A stretch of DNA of 64,000 nt from the NCBI RefSeq assembly GCF_005887095.1, contig NZ_PNCI01000031.1, positions 1 to 64,000 of the forward strand, written 5' to 3'. A program made the position numbers and the translations under genes. The stretch is from Pseudoalteromonas rubra (GTDB lineage Bacteria > Pseudomonadota > Gammaproteobacteria > Enterobacterales > Alteromonadaceae). Positions 53,520-61,580 of this stretch are shown here, piece by piece. The stretch's first letter is position 1. The number at the start of each line of letters is the position of its first letter. Under the pieces are notes generated by a model. The model saw only the letters and a program-made list of their open reading frames with translations. It made no database searches and was not told the DNA's origin.

Positions 53520-54002
53520 ATGAGTATCACCATTCGCCACGCACAGAAAAGCGACGCCGCAACCATTTTACACTTTATCAATGAACTAGCCGTCTACGAA
53601 AAGGAGCCTGATGCTGTGCTCAATACTGTCGCTGATATTGAACAAAAACTGTTTGGTGACGATGTACGTGCCCATGCGCTGATCTGTGAGCAAGATGGCG
53701 AGGCGATTGGCTTTGCGGTATATTTTTTCAATTATTCGACCTGGCTGGGTAAGTATGGCCTTTACCTGGAAGACCTCTATGTATCTCAGGATCAGCGTGG
53801 GCAGGGCGCGGGCAAAGCCCTGATGAAGTTTTTGGCCCAGCTGGCTCTGGAAAAAGACTGTGGCCGCTTTGAATGGGTCGTACTCGACTGGAACAAACCC
53901 GCCATCGACTTTTATAACAGTATTGGCGCAAAACCACAGGACGAATGGATCATCTATCGCCTGACAGGTGATGAACTCAGAGCGTTTGCCGAGCAGGAGT
54001 GA
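53520..54002 (+). CDS. GNAT acetyltransferase, SSAT/thialysine-acetyltransferase-like
   Basis: A 160-residue acetyltransferase that resembles the spermidine/spermine (SAT1/SAT2) group: IRHAQKSDAATILHFINELA, NYSTWLGKYGLYLEDLYVSQ, motif A QRGQGAGKALM, then WVVLDWNKPAIDFYNSIGA. The acceptor is probably a polyamine or an amino-acid side amine. ATG 53520 is chosen because the conserved N-terminus begins there; an in-frame upstream ATG at 53463 overlaps the LysR remnant. Confidence 0.85.
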   Translation: MSITIRHAQKSDAATILHFINELAVYEKEPDAVLNTVADIEQKLFGDDVRAHALICEQDGEAIGFAVYFFNYSTWLGKYGLYLEDLYVSQDQRGQGAGKALMKFLAQLALEKDCGRFEWVVLDWNKPAIDFYNSIGAKPQDEWIIYRLTGDELRAFAEQE

Positions 54003-54003
54003 T

Positions 54004-54288
54004 TTACTGAACGGAAAAAGAAACCAGTTCTCGGTTTAGCTGCATCATATAAGTCAACAGCGCCTGTTCGCCATTGACGTCACTGACACAACGGGCGCGA
54101 ACAGGAAGCTGTGCGATATAGTGCAGCACATCATCATCCAAATTGTATCGCCACAGCTTTCTGTCAGGGGAAATACCATATAGATCGCGTTCGTACAATG
54201 AAAAATAGGGTCGTTCCAGCTTATTAGCCAAGCGACTCACCTCTTTATCCCCAATCCATACCCTGTACGCTTTATCAAGTACAGCCAC
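54004..54288 (-). CDS. small hypothetical protein, 94 aa
   Basis: A 94-residue protein from a GTG start, with mixed charged and aromatic residues and no signal or TM segment. No motif is recognised. It is 15 bases downstream of the DUF2314-like gene and likely co-transcribed with it. Convergent with the SSAT-like gene, one base apart. Confidence 0.6.
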   Translation of the reverse strand: MAVLDKAYRVWIGDKEVSRLANKLERPYFSLYERDLYGISPDRKLWRYNLDDDVLHYIAQLPVRARCVSDVNGEQALLTYMMQLNRELVSFSVQ

Positions 54289-54303
54289 AGAGAAGTTATC
54301 GCT

Positions 54304-54792
54304 TTAAACATACTTGGCTTGCATTTCCTGAAGTTCAGGAGGCAACTCTACGCCTTCACGCTCGGCGATGGCAAACATCGCCCGCTGCGTGAAGCCGCCG
54401 TAGATGTTGCCGTCTTTGTCTGTGATCTGCCAGTCTTCAATGTCATCAAAGTGACAGGTGTAGTTGTGCGCGACCTTCCCCTGGTGTGTTACTGGTGGTG
54501 TAACCAAAAACACGCTGAGTTCATCGCCTTTTATGCCTTCAACATGCGCGCCAAGATGCTCCGAAACGCCACAGTCGCTTTCAAAATCTAATTTGACAAA
54601 GGCATCCTTAGGAAACTGACGGTACAGTTTTTTAAAGTCTTCCAATGACGCTTTAGCATCTGCCACAGCCTGAAGTAACAAGGGATCGTTCGGATCTGTT
54701 TCCAGCGCTGGATAATCCTCTGAGCTAGAGCTATAGCGGTTATGCAGCCAAAAAGCCAGCACAATAAAAACAACAATCAAACCCCAGTACAT
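54304..54792 (-). CDS. membrane-anchored DUF2314-like protein
   Basis: A 162-residue protein with one N-terminal TM helix (LIVVFIVLAFWLHNRYSSS) and a cytoplasmic or periplasmic domain resembling DUF2314 (DAFVKLDFESDCGVSEHLGA, then a Phe-Asp-Asp-Ile-Glu-Asp-Trp segment). Function unknown. ATG 54792 follows AAGGAG at about eight bases, which is why it is preferred to the upstream ATG 54819. Confidence 0.7.
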   Translation of the reverse strand: MYWGLIVVFIVLAFWLHNRYSSSSEDYPALETDPNDPLLLQAVADAKASLEDFKKLYRQFPKDAFVKLDFESDCGVSEHLGAHVEGIKGDELSVFLVTPPVTHQGKVAHNYTCHFDDIEDWQITDKDGNIYGGFTQRAMFAIAEREGVELPPELQEMQAKYV

Positions 54793-54925
54793 AAGCCCGG
54801 CTCCTTGTAATTGCGACATCTGTTAATTTGAGCTTAGCAAAACAATACGCAGGACAAAAGCCGGTATTGGGAATATACCGGCCAGGTTTTATGCCCGATC
54901 CACCAGGAAAGGAGAGTCGTATCAT

Positions 54926-55729
54926 TTAGCTCGATTTAGGAGAGGCGCTGCTACCAGCCAGGATCCCGCCATCTACGTTCAGTTCAATCCCGGCCACATA
55001 AGCGGATTCATCTGATGCGAGATACAACACGGCATAAGCAACATCAATGGCACGCCCCATATGACCAAGCGGGATATCGGCAGCAATGCCTGCAATAGCC
55101 GCATCGCGGGCTGCTCCTTCTCCCAACATAGCATCCCACATAGGTGTTAAAATGGCGCCCGGATGCACCGAATTACAGCGAATAGGGTAATTTTGCTGAG
55201 CACAGTACAACGCAACCGATTTACTATGATTGCGCACCGCGGCTTTGCTTGCAGCATAGGCTGCGGCGGCTGGGATCCCCACAAGTCCAGAACGCGAAGA
55301 AATATTCACGATACTGGCCGCACCGGACGCTTTCATCAAACGAATACCATACTTACAACCTAATGCAACACCATCGCTGTTGGTTTGCTGTACGGTATGC
55401 CAACTGTTCAAATCCAGATGTTCGGGATCATGTGGCCCATGCGTTTCTAAAAAGCCCGTGATCCCAGCGTTGTTGACCAGAATATCGAGTCGACCAAACT
55501 GGTCTTGCACAAAGCGCTCAACACTTTGCCACTGTGCTTCTTCGGACACATCCAGCGGCTGGAAATACGCATTTTCACCCAACTTCTCACAAAGTTTTAT
55601 TGCCTCATCGGCGTTTCTATCTGTAACAATGACGATTGCTCCTTGTTCAATAAAGCATGTTGCGATCGCCGCACCAATCCCCCGGGCAGCACCTGTTACA
55701 AGGGCTATTTTATTGTCTAGTCTGGCCAT
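54926..55729 (-). CDS. short-chain dehydrogenase/reductase, cyclopentanol-dehydrogenase-like
   Basis: A 267-residue classical SDR: TGAARGIG, Asp36-region VTDRN (NAD preference), NNAG, catalytic Ser in NISSRSG and YAASKAA, and the C-terminal VDGG. The best impression is of bacterial NAD-dependent alcohol dehydrogenases. GGAGA precedes ATG 55729. A MITE-like element lies 34 bases upstream of its start and may have changed its promoter. Confidence 0.88.
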   Translation of the reverse strand: MARLDNKIALVTGAARGIGAAIATCFIEQGAIVIVTDRNADEAIKLCEKLGENAYFQPLDVSEEAQWQSVERFVQDQFGRLDILVNNAGITGFLETHGPHDPEHLDLNSWHTVQQTNSDGVALGCKYGIRLMKASGAASIVNISSRSGLVGIPAAAAYAASKAAVRNHSKSVALYCAQQNYPIRCNSVHPGAILTPMWDAMLGEGAARDAAIAGIAADIPLGHMGRAIDVAYAVLYLASDESAYVAGIELNVDGGILAGSSASPKSS

Positions 55730-55762
55730 AATATTCTCCGTTAGTTGATTCCTTGTGAACTA

Positions 55763-55924
55763 ATACCAATTTGCTTAATTAAGTGTTCTATTTTGAGGCG
55801 AGAAAATAGGGTCGATAACAAGGCAAAAATTTTGCTATTTAGTTGTTCTAAATGAGAAATTTTTAACGCCGTTAGCGTCCTATTTGCTCCTTCAAATTGA
55901 ACAGGTATTAAGTGAAATTGGTAT
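55763..55924. mobile_element. MITE-like element, copy 2 (162 bp)
   Basis: Same length, orientation and ends (ATACCAATTT...AAATTGGTAT) as the element at 11757-11918, with about seven differences by my alignment. It is intergenic, just upstream of an SDR gene. No encoded protein. Confidence 0.8.
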
Positions 55925-56142
55925 AAAAAGGTAAGGCAGAGTAACCAACGCACAGTCGTAGTCAGCCGGACAGAGAAAGCCGCAGCAGGGATATCGTGCA
56001 ACGCACAAAAGTGGGGTAACTTGAAATGATATCGAAGTACCAAAACTGGCGTGTGGACACCCTGCTAATACACCACGTATTGCGCTCACATCTTGAACGT
56101 CATTCATAGTGCTCTGTTCAGCTTTGTATATTATTTGCTGAT
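55925..56142. other. intergenic stretch without recognised gene
   Basis: Between the MITE and the yciI pseudogene. Short open frames exist in several frames but none has a binding site or family-like sequence. Confidence 0.4.
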
Positions 56143-56434
56143 TTATAGCGTTAGCAGTTGTGATAAACCACTGGCAGTCTTGCTTACTTCAATTTCTGTG
56201 ATCTCGTAATTCGCCAGCCCGGCGAGGTAAAAAAGGGTCGTTATATAGAATTGCTTCTAACTCAGTTTAGTTCTTTGCCTTAGCGAAAATCATGCCCCCG
56301 GTTCTGGGCACTTTTCTGCCAGACGCTAAAAACACACCTTGCTGATAATACTGTTGTAAAAACTGAATATGTGCGGGTAAATGCGCATCAATTTGTTCTA
56401 ATTCAACCGTGTACGTAATATTGACGATAAACAC
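56143..56434 (-). pseudogene. YciI-family gene with stop and frameshift
   Basis: From GTG 56434 (with GGAG upstream) the frame reads VFIVNITYTVELEQIDAHLP then AHIQFLQQYYQQGVFLASGR and KVPRTGGMIFAKAKN, a clear YciI-like protein. It then meets TAA at 56267-56269. Continuing gives TELEAILYNDPF; a run of six A (56229-56234) shifts the frame by one, after which YLAGLANYEITEIEV completes the family sequence down to TAA 56143. One nonsense change and one homopolymer insertion therefore disable it. The family is small, cytoplasmic, ferredoxin-like, with an active-site His/Asp pair. Confidence 0.75.
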
Positions 56435-56550
56435 TCAACACCGCTCCTTGCGTACATTATCAGTTTGGTTGTGTTAAAAACCACCACAAGTGTATAAGTA
56501 CACAAGCATTTTGTAAACGCTCTTGTTCGATGTTTACCCTGAGCGAAAGG

Positions 56551-56916
56551 CTATCGGGCGCGCTTAACTTTAGGCGCAATATTAAGTAAAAAGCTGTCTT
56601 TGTTGACCAAAAAGCCACAAATGCTGCTGATTACAATAAAAATTCCATACATAGAGCCTATGTAAACCCAATCATTATTTTCAGCCAATAACATCACACA
56701 AGTGCCGTCATTTACAAAGAAAACATTCAGCACAGAAAATACAAATACGCTGCGATAATAGATTAGGTTGCCAGTGTGGCTTGCGAAAGAAGAAAGGAGC
56801 AGAGCAAATAAGCCCAGGTAAAATCCAATGACCGACAGTGCACCAGTTTGGTAACTAGGGTACAACGCCAACAGGGAGAGAACGATGGCTGACCAACCCG
56901 AAATTCGATATAACAT
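56551..56916 (-). CDS. four-TM membrane protein of unknown function
   Basis: A 121-residue protein with hydrophobic helices near residues 5-20, 28-50, 58-75 and 85-108. No motif recognised. ATG 56916 is chosen because AAAGGA stands seven bases before it. Confidence 0.65.
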   Translation of the reverse strand: MLYRISGWSAIVLSLLALYPSYQTGALSVIGFYLGLFALLLSSFASHTGNLIYYRSVFVFSVLNVFFVNDGTCVMLLAENNDWVYIGSMYGIFIVISSICGFLVNKDSFLLNIAPKVKRAR

Positions 56917-57074
56917 GTTCAAATCCTTTGAATATAATTTGTTAAAATTTGTAATCCTAACTCACCCCAAATTATGAGCTATACAGTACCAAATAGCAAC
57001 CCATATGAGTTAATTCATTTTCTAAAAGTTTACATTATAGTGCCAAATTTCTTTTATACCTGGGCTTAAAACGT

Positions 57075-57644
57075 TTAAAAATCACCCAAAACCTCCTGGA
57101 TACGACCTCTCAATGCCGGTATCACATCAGCCTCAAACCAGGGCCGTTTTCGCAACCATAATTGATTACGAGGGCTTGGATGAGGTAATGCAATCAGCTT
57201 AGGTAAACTCGATTGCCAGCCAGCAACAGCCTGTGACACATTAACAAAATCTGTTAAATGATAGCCTTGTGCATATTGGCCAATTAATACAGTAAATTCA
57301 ATTTGCTCGAATACCTCAAGCAAAGGGGCGCGCCAAGTTTGTGCACAAATTTTAGGAGGAGGTAAATCACCAGATTTTCCCTTGCCAGGGTAGCAAAATG
57401 CCATGGGCACAATCGCAAATAAAGCGGGGTCATAAAACTGAGTTTCAGTGACACCCAGCCAGTCTCTGAGGCGTTTTCCGCTGGCATCGTTAAAAGGCTT
57501 ACCCGTTTTGTGCACAGTCATACTCGGAGCCTGACCAGCAATCATTATTTTGGCAGTGGGCAGTCCCTGGATCACAGGTCTTGGCTCAAAGGGCAACTCA
57601 CCCCGACATAAAGTACACTGCCGGACACGCTCAATGATATTCAA
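57075..57644 (-). CDS. uracil-DNA glycosylase superfamily protein
   Basis: A 189-residue protein with the UDG superfamily frame: IMIAGQAPSMTVHKTGKPFN in the motif-1 position (GQAPS replaces GExPG of family 4), then the C-terminal ALPHPSPRN in place of HPSxxN. The N-terminal CTLC looks like part of the Fe-S cluster set but the other two cysteines are not obvious. It may excise uracil or be a divergent family member without that activity. The start is TTG 57644 behind AGGGGAA. Confidence 0.82.
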   Translation of the reverse strand: MNIIERVRQCTLCRGELPFEPRPVIQGLPTAKIMIAGQAPSMTVHKTGKPFNDASGKRLRDWLGVTETQFYDPALFAIVPMAFCYPGKGKSGDLPPPKICAQTWRAPLLEVFEQIEFTVLIGQYAQGYHLTDFVNVSQAVAGWQSSLPKLIALPHPSPRNQLWLRKRPWFEADVIPALRGRIQEVLGDF

Positions 57645-57803
57645 ATCTGGTTCCCCTTATCGCATCTTATTACCTGGTCAGTATATCAAGGGTCTATCCA
57701 TTTAAAGAATACCCGCCAGCTTGCTCATAAAATATACGGCATCGGATTTTTGGAATTTGATATTCCATCTGACATTAATATTTGTACATTTAACGCATTT
57801 GCT

Positions 57804-57822
57804 AATGATAATTACTGTCATT
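57804..57822. promoter_or_regulatory. Fur-box-like site upstream of the DUF3649-PepSY operon
   Basis: AATGATAATTACTGTCATT contains TGATAAT-T-ACTGTCA; 12 of 14 positions match the 7-1-7 Fur pattern TGATAAT-N-ATTATCA. It lies 54 bases before the likely start of the operon, so iron repression is expected. Confidence 0.65.
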
Positions 57823-57875
57823 TATAGCGCGATTCAGTGATAATCCGCCTCCCTATTTTTGATCAAAGAACAAGT

Positions 57876-58172
57876 ATGCCGATATCGTCTTACTTCGCTT
57901 ATTTTACTGCCTATCGACTGAACGTCGTTGCCCGCTTTGCAACGGCTATTGTCGGCGGCTACCTACTCACAGCGCTGTCCATCAGCCTGATGAGCTTGTT
58001 GTTGCCTGTTTCTAAAGTTGACGCCGTATTATTCAGTGTGTGCCTGAGTGTGCTCATTCACTGCCTTATTTTTATCGCTGTATTTGCAATAAAGTCGCTA
58101 CACCTCCTTTGCGGTGGATTGCTGCTGCTTGCCACATTGCAATGGATGCTGATCCTGATATTAAAAGGGTAA
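57876..58172 (+). CDS. DUF3649 inner-membrane protein
   Basis: About 98 residues with three hydrophobic helices (TAIVGGYLLTALSISLMSLL, AVLFSVCLSVLIHCLIF and LLLLATLQWMLILIL). The size, position and partner genes match DUF3649 proteins found ahead of PepSY proteins in siderophore uptake operons. ATG 57876 is preferred to an upstream GTG at 57837. It ends two bases before the PepSY gene start. Confidence 0.72.
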   Translation: MPISSYFAYFTAYRLNVVARFATAIVGGYLLTALSISLMSLLLPVSKVDAVLFSVCLSVLIHCLIFIAVFAIKSLHLLCGGLLLLATLQWMLILILKG

Positions 58173-58174
58173 CT

Positions 58175-59740
58175 ATGAAAGACAGTTTTTTCCGCTCTAT
58201 GACCTGGTTACATACCTGGGTTGGGCTACTTTTTTGCTGGCTGCTGTGGTTGGTATTTTTTGCCGGCACACTGAGTTTTTTCCGCCAGGAAATTACTTTG
58301 TGGAGCAAACCTGAATTGCACTCATACAGCAGTGAGGTGCAAAGTTCGCAGCAAGCGCTGCTGGATTATGGCTTCGAGCGCCTAAATACAGAGGCACCTG
58401 ACGCAGCGCGTTGGTGGATCAGTCTGCCTTCTGAGCGCAACGCTCTGTTACGCGTTTCTCACTTGCCCTACCCAGAGCCCGGTGAAAAAGCCAGCTGGAT
58501 AAACCATAACCTGGCGGCCGACAGCAAGGTACCTGTGACACCCAGAGAATCCAAAGGAGGCAGTTTCTTTTATAGACTGCACTTTGACTTACATTATATG
58601 GATCGCACCACAGCACGCTGGATAGTGTGTCTGGCTAGCTTATTTATGCTGGTCGCACTGATCTCTGGAATAGTGATCCACAAACGTATTTTTAAGGATA
58701 TGTTCCAGTTCAGAGCAGGCAAAGGCAGCCGAAGCTGGCTGGACGGCCACAACCTGAGCTCTGTGCTGGCCTTACCATTTCACTTGATGATCACCTACAC
58801 AGGTCTGATCACACTCATATTCACGTTATTTCCCTATCCGGCACAAACCGTCTATGAAGGTGGGGTAAAGGAATTCAGAAAAGAATTCTATCCGGAGCGG
58901 CAACGCCCAGAGCTGAGCCACCAACCTCTGACCAGTCCAGCATTTGCCCAGTCTATAGATCACTTTTTTACTAACTGGCCAGAACAACCCATTTCACGCA
59001 TTATCATAGATCATCCCCGGGATGCGGCAGCTGTCATGAAAATTTACGGCGCAAATCGCAGTGAGATAAAAGACGAACAAGCGGTGTGGCTGTACTCTGG
59101 TAAAACAGGCGAACTGCTCAACACCGCTCATCTGGAAGACAGTGCAGCAGCCAAATTGTATGGCGGTATGATAGCCATGCATACAGGTCGCCTTGCTTCG
59201 CCGGGTTTACGTTGGCTCTACTTTTTATGTGGCCTCGCAGGTTGTGCCATGATTGCCAGTGGCTGTGTGATGTGGGCAAAGCGGTTAAGGGAACGTCAAA
59301 AACCGACGCAACCCGTCGGCTTTGGTCTTAAGTTGGTGGAATCACTCAATCTCGCAGCAATTATGGGACTACCGCTGGCAACCGCCGCATTCTTCTATGC
59401 CAATCGCCTGATCCCGGTAACTAACAGCGCTCGTGCCGATCAGGAAGTACTGGTGTTTTTCCTTACCTGGGCGGCCACAGCTCTGTTTGCCGCGAAGTGG
59501 CGTAATACGCAAGGCTGGCGCACTCTGGCACTCGTCAACGCCCTGGCATGGCTAGTACTGCCACTGTGCAATGCGCTAACAACTCAAGGCAGTTTAATTA
59601 GTTACGTGAGTAATGGACAGTGGGCACTGGCCATGTTCGATACTATGGCCCTGCTAGCCGCTGCGGTATTTTTCTGGCAAAGCAAACAGCTTCAGTCTAC
59701 ACAGCAACCACAGCGTACTCGCAGGGAGCGCACAGCATGA
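58175..59740 (+). CDS. PepSY-associated TM helix protein (iron-uptake type)
   Basis: A 521-residue membrane protein. TM1 near residues 12-35 is followed by a periplasmic PepSY-like region, TM2 near 152-175, TM3 near 200-225, a second periplasmic domain (about 230-345), and several TMs toward the C-terminus. The opening TWLHTWVGLLFCWLLWLVFFAGT is the standard PepSY_TM signature. Such proteins accompany TonB receptors and are thought to reduce ferric siderophores at the inner membrane. Stop and next start overlap as ATGATG/TGA. A Fur-like box lies upstream of the operon. Confidence 0.85.
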   Translation: MKDSFFRSMTWLHTWVGLLFCWLLWLVFFAGTLSFFRQEITLWSKPELHSYSSEVQSSQQALLDYGFERLNTEAPDAARWWISLPSERNALLRVSHLPYPEPGEKASWINHNLAADSKVPVTPRESKGGSFFYRLHFDLHYMDRTTARWIVCLASLFMLVALISGIVIHKRIFKDMFQFRAGKGSRSWLDGHNLSSVLALPFHLMITYTGLITLIFTLFPYPAQTVYEGGVKEFRKEFYPERQRPELSHQPLTSPAFAQSIDHFFTNWPEQPISRIIIDHPRDAAAVMKIYGANRSEIKDEQAVWLYSGKTGELLNTAHLEDSAAAKLYGGMIAMHTGRLASPGLRWLYFLCGLAGCAMIASGCVMWAKRLRERQKPTQPVGFGLKLVESLNLAAIMGLPLATAAFFYANRLIPVTNSARADQEVLVFFLTWAATALFAAKWRNTQGWRTLALVNALAWLVLPLCNALTTQGSLISYVSNGQWALAMFDTMALLAAAVFFWQSKQLQSTQQPQRTRRERTA

Positions 59741-60069
59741 TGTATCTGATCGCGACCTTACTGTGCCTCTCAAGCTTTACGGCTTTCGCGCTGGCTAAAA
59801 CACCACACTACAAAGCCGTATTTGGCACCCGACCAGAGCATGCATTAAGTCAGCGCTATCTGATTGCAGCCTGGATCATGCTTTTACTAACATTGGTGAT
59901 AGATGTCAGTCAGGCTATTGGATATGGCAGTCTGATATTTTGTGGCCAGATGGCTCTCTCTGTGCTGCTTCTGGCCATCTTACTCTCTTTTCGGCCAAGC
60001 TGGATGAGATCACTATTTTACCTACTTCCGGCCGCAACACTCCTGATCACTGTATCGCACGTTGCATAG
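59737..60069 (+). CDS. DUF3325 inner-membrane protein
   Basis: A 110-residue protein with three hydrophobic helices, starting in the overlap with the PepSY gene. DUF3325 is the regular third partner of DUF3649 and PepSY proteins in siderophore loci. No catalytic motif. No TonB receptor lies in the window, so the siderophore is unknown. Confidence 0.72.
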   Translation: MMYLIATLLCLSSFTAFALAKTPHYKAVFGTRPEHALSQRYLIAAWIMLLLTLVIDVSQAIGYGSLIFCGQMALSVLLLAILLSFRPSWMRSLFYLLPAATLLITVSHVA

Positions 60070-60073
60070 AAGG

Positions 60074-60104
60074 TTAAGGGGCTGAGGTTTACCCAGCCCC
60101 TTAA
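60074..60104. terminator. stem-loop after the PepSY operon
   Basis: TTAAGGGGCT and AGCCCCTTAA are perfect complements around an 11-base segment that can pair further (GGT/ACC). It lies four bases after the DUF3325 stop codon; an AT-rich run follows. Confidence 0.7.
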
Positions 60105-60771
60105 TATTTATTATATATCATATAGATATACAAGACTCCTCTAAACCAGAGCACATCATTCAGAGCAAATAATTACCAAGTTGCTTGAAAAAACGCATAC
60201 ATCAGAGCCAACTCCAGCCAGCTAGAGCCCCGTACTTAGTAAAAATGCTAATCTCTGCACACTGCCTGAGTCCATCACTTGGTAAAATCATGATCTCAGC
60301 CTTATGAGTGCTTTTTTAGTTGGTAAAAATACGATCTGAGGAAAGCTGAGTTAGTAAATATGTGATCCCTAGCGCGATCCTGCTACCTCATAAGTTAGTA
60401 AAAATACGATCTCAAACTAGCAGCCTCATGTTTTATCAGTCATTTATAGACCAAATACCGCCAACAAAAGCAGACAACCCCCTAATCCTTAACCAAAATC
60501 AGCCAATGAGCATCATAAGTTAGTAAATTCGTGATCTGAATTCGACTGAGTTAGTTATTTGCTGATCTGGACAGTGGTTAAGTTAGTTAAACCTTGATCC
60601 ACATGGAATCGCAAGTTAGTAAAATTGTGATCTCTTGACTACCTGGCAGGGTTTTACACCCCTTCACTCATTGAGTTAGTAAAAACCCGATCTCCATTGA
60701 CAGATCCAATCCGTTCTGCGATCCGTTTAATACCCTCATAGAATAAAACAAACGGTTAAAATGGAGTACAG
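60105..60771. other. non-coding region carrying a repeat array
   Basis: Roughly 670 bases without any plausible gene (each repeat itself carries TAG/TAA stops). Apart from the array at 60234-60693, there is an AT-rich entry of 100 bases and a short lead to the SDR gene. Confidence 0.6.
60234..60693 (+). repeat. array of ten degenerate 20-bp repeats, each with a GATC
   Basis: Consensus AGTTAGTAAA-N6-GATC(T/C), all in the same direction. Starts: 60234 (degenerate, AATC for GATC), 60277, 60318, 60349, 60393, 60518, 60549, 60581, 60614 and 60674. The best two copies are AGTTAGTAAAAATACGATCT (60393) and AGTTGGTAAAAATACGATCT (60318). Intervals are 43, 41, 31, 44, 125, 31, 32, 33 and 60 bases, most close to multiples of 10.5. 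The units fall into two groups of five. The sequence between repeats is unrelated from one unit to the next. Confidence 0.85.
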
Positions 60772-61479
60772 GTGAAAGTCTTAATTGTTGGCGGTTCAGG
60801 TGGAATAGGGCAGGCTCTGGTTAAACGTTTTGCCAATATGCAGCCCAATGTCGAGGTTTATGCAACATATAGAACCACACAGCCAGTTGTCACCTTGGAC
60901 AATGTAAGATGGATTCAGGTCGATGCGAGTCAGGAGTGCGATGTCAGCGACTTAGCAGCGCAGGTTCAACAGCTAGATATACTCATCAATGCCACAGGGC
61001 TGTTGCATACTCCCGACAAATTGCCTGAGAAGTCTATACAGGAATTTGACCCTCACTTTTTTAATGAAAACCTGCAGGCAAACACAGTGCCGACTTTGCT
61101 GTTAGCCAAACACTTTGCCAAAGCGCTCAAAGCAAAACACCCGACTTATTTTGTCGCACTGTCAGCTCGTATTGGCAGTATTTCCGACAACCGTTTGGGT
61201 GGCTGGATCAGCTATCGAAGTGCTAAGGCCGCTCTGAACATGGCACTGAAAACCATCAGTATAGAATGGCGTTATAAACTAGCAAACTGCTGTGTGCTGT
61301 CATTCCATCCTGGTACAACCGATACCGCCTTGTCAGTCCCTTTCCAAAAAAATGTACCAGCCGACAAGTTGTTTAGCGCTGATTTCGTGGCAGAAAGTTT
61401 GATAGATCTGATACACAGTAAGCAGGCATCAGACAGTGGCGGCTTTTATAGCTATGATGGTTCAGCGATTACCTGGTAA
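60772..61479 (+). CDS. C-factor-like short-chain dehydrogenase
   Basis: A 235-residue SDR with VGGSGGIGQAL, INATG (instead of NNAG), a Ser in ALSARIGS and YRSAKAALNM with catalytic Tyr and Lys. It resembles the CsgA/C-factor and YciK-like group. GTG 60772 follows GGAG. It lies directly downstream of the repeat array, making it a possible target of whatever binds there. The substrate is unknown. Confidence 0.85.
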   Translation: MKVLIVGGSGGIGQALVKRFANMQPNVEVYATYRTTQPVVTLDNVRWIQVDASQECDVSDLAAQVQQLDILINATGLLHTPDKLPEKSIQEFDPHFFNENLQANTVPTLLLAKHFAKALKAKHPTYFVALSARIGSISDNRLGGWISYRSAKAALNMALKTISIEWRYKLANCCVLSFHPGTTDTALSVPFQKNVPADKLFSADFVAESLIDLIHSKQASDSGGFYSYDGSAITW

Positions 61480-61553
61480 TCCCATAAATAGCAAAAATCT
61501 CATGTTTAGTCGCAAATCGCATGCTTGTTGGTCAAAAGACCCATAGAATTAAA

Positions 61554-61568
61554 TGAAAACTATTATCA
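61554..61568. promoter_or_regulatory. Fur-box-like site upstream of the RND efflux operon
   Basis: TGAAAAC-T-ATTATCA matches the 7-1-7 Fur pattern at 12 of 14 positions and sits 13-27 bases before the adaptor start codon, where a repressor would block transcription or early elongation. Confidence 0.6.
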
Positions 61569-61580
61569 TTAGAGGCTTAT

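Noticed and set aside
55741..56107. Minus-strand frames of 71-100 residues covering the second MITE
   Set aside because: They cross the mobile element and show no family-like sequence or binding site.
60234..60693. CRISPR array
   Set aside because: Repeats are only 20 bp, degenerate, with spacers of 11 to about 105 bp, and no cas genes are present.
60234..60693. A plasmid or second-chromosome replication origin
   Set aside because: Iteron-like in form, but no rep, parA or parB gene is nearby, so it is kept only as a hypothesis.
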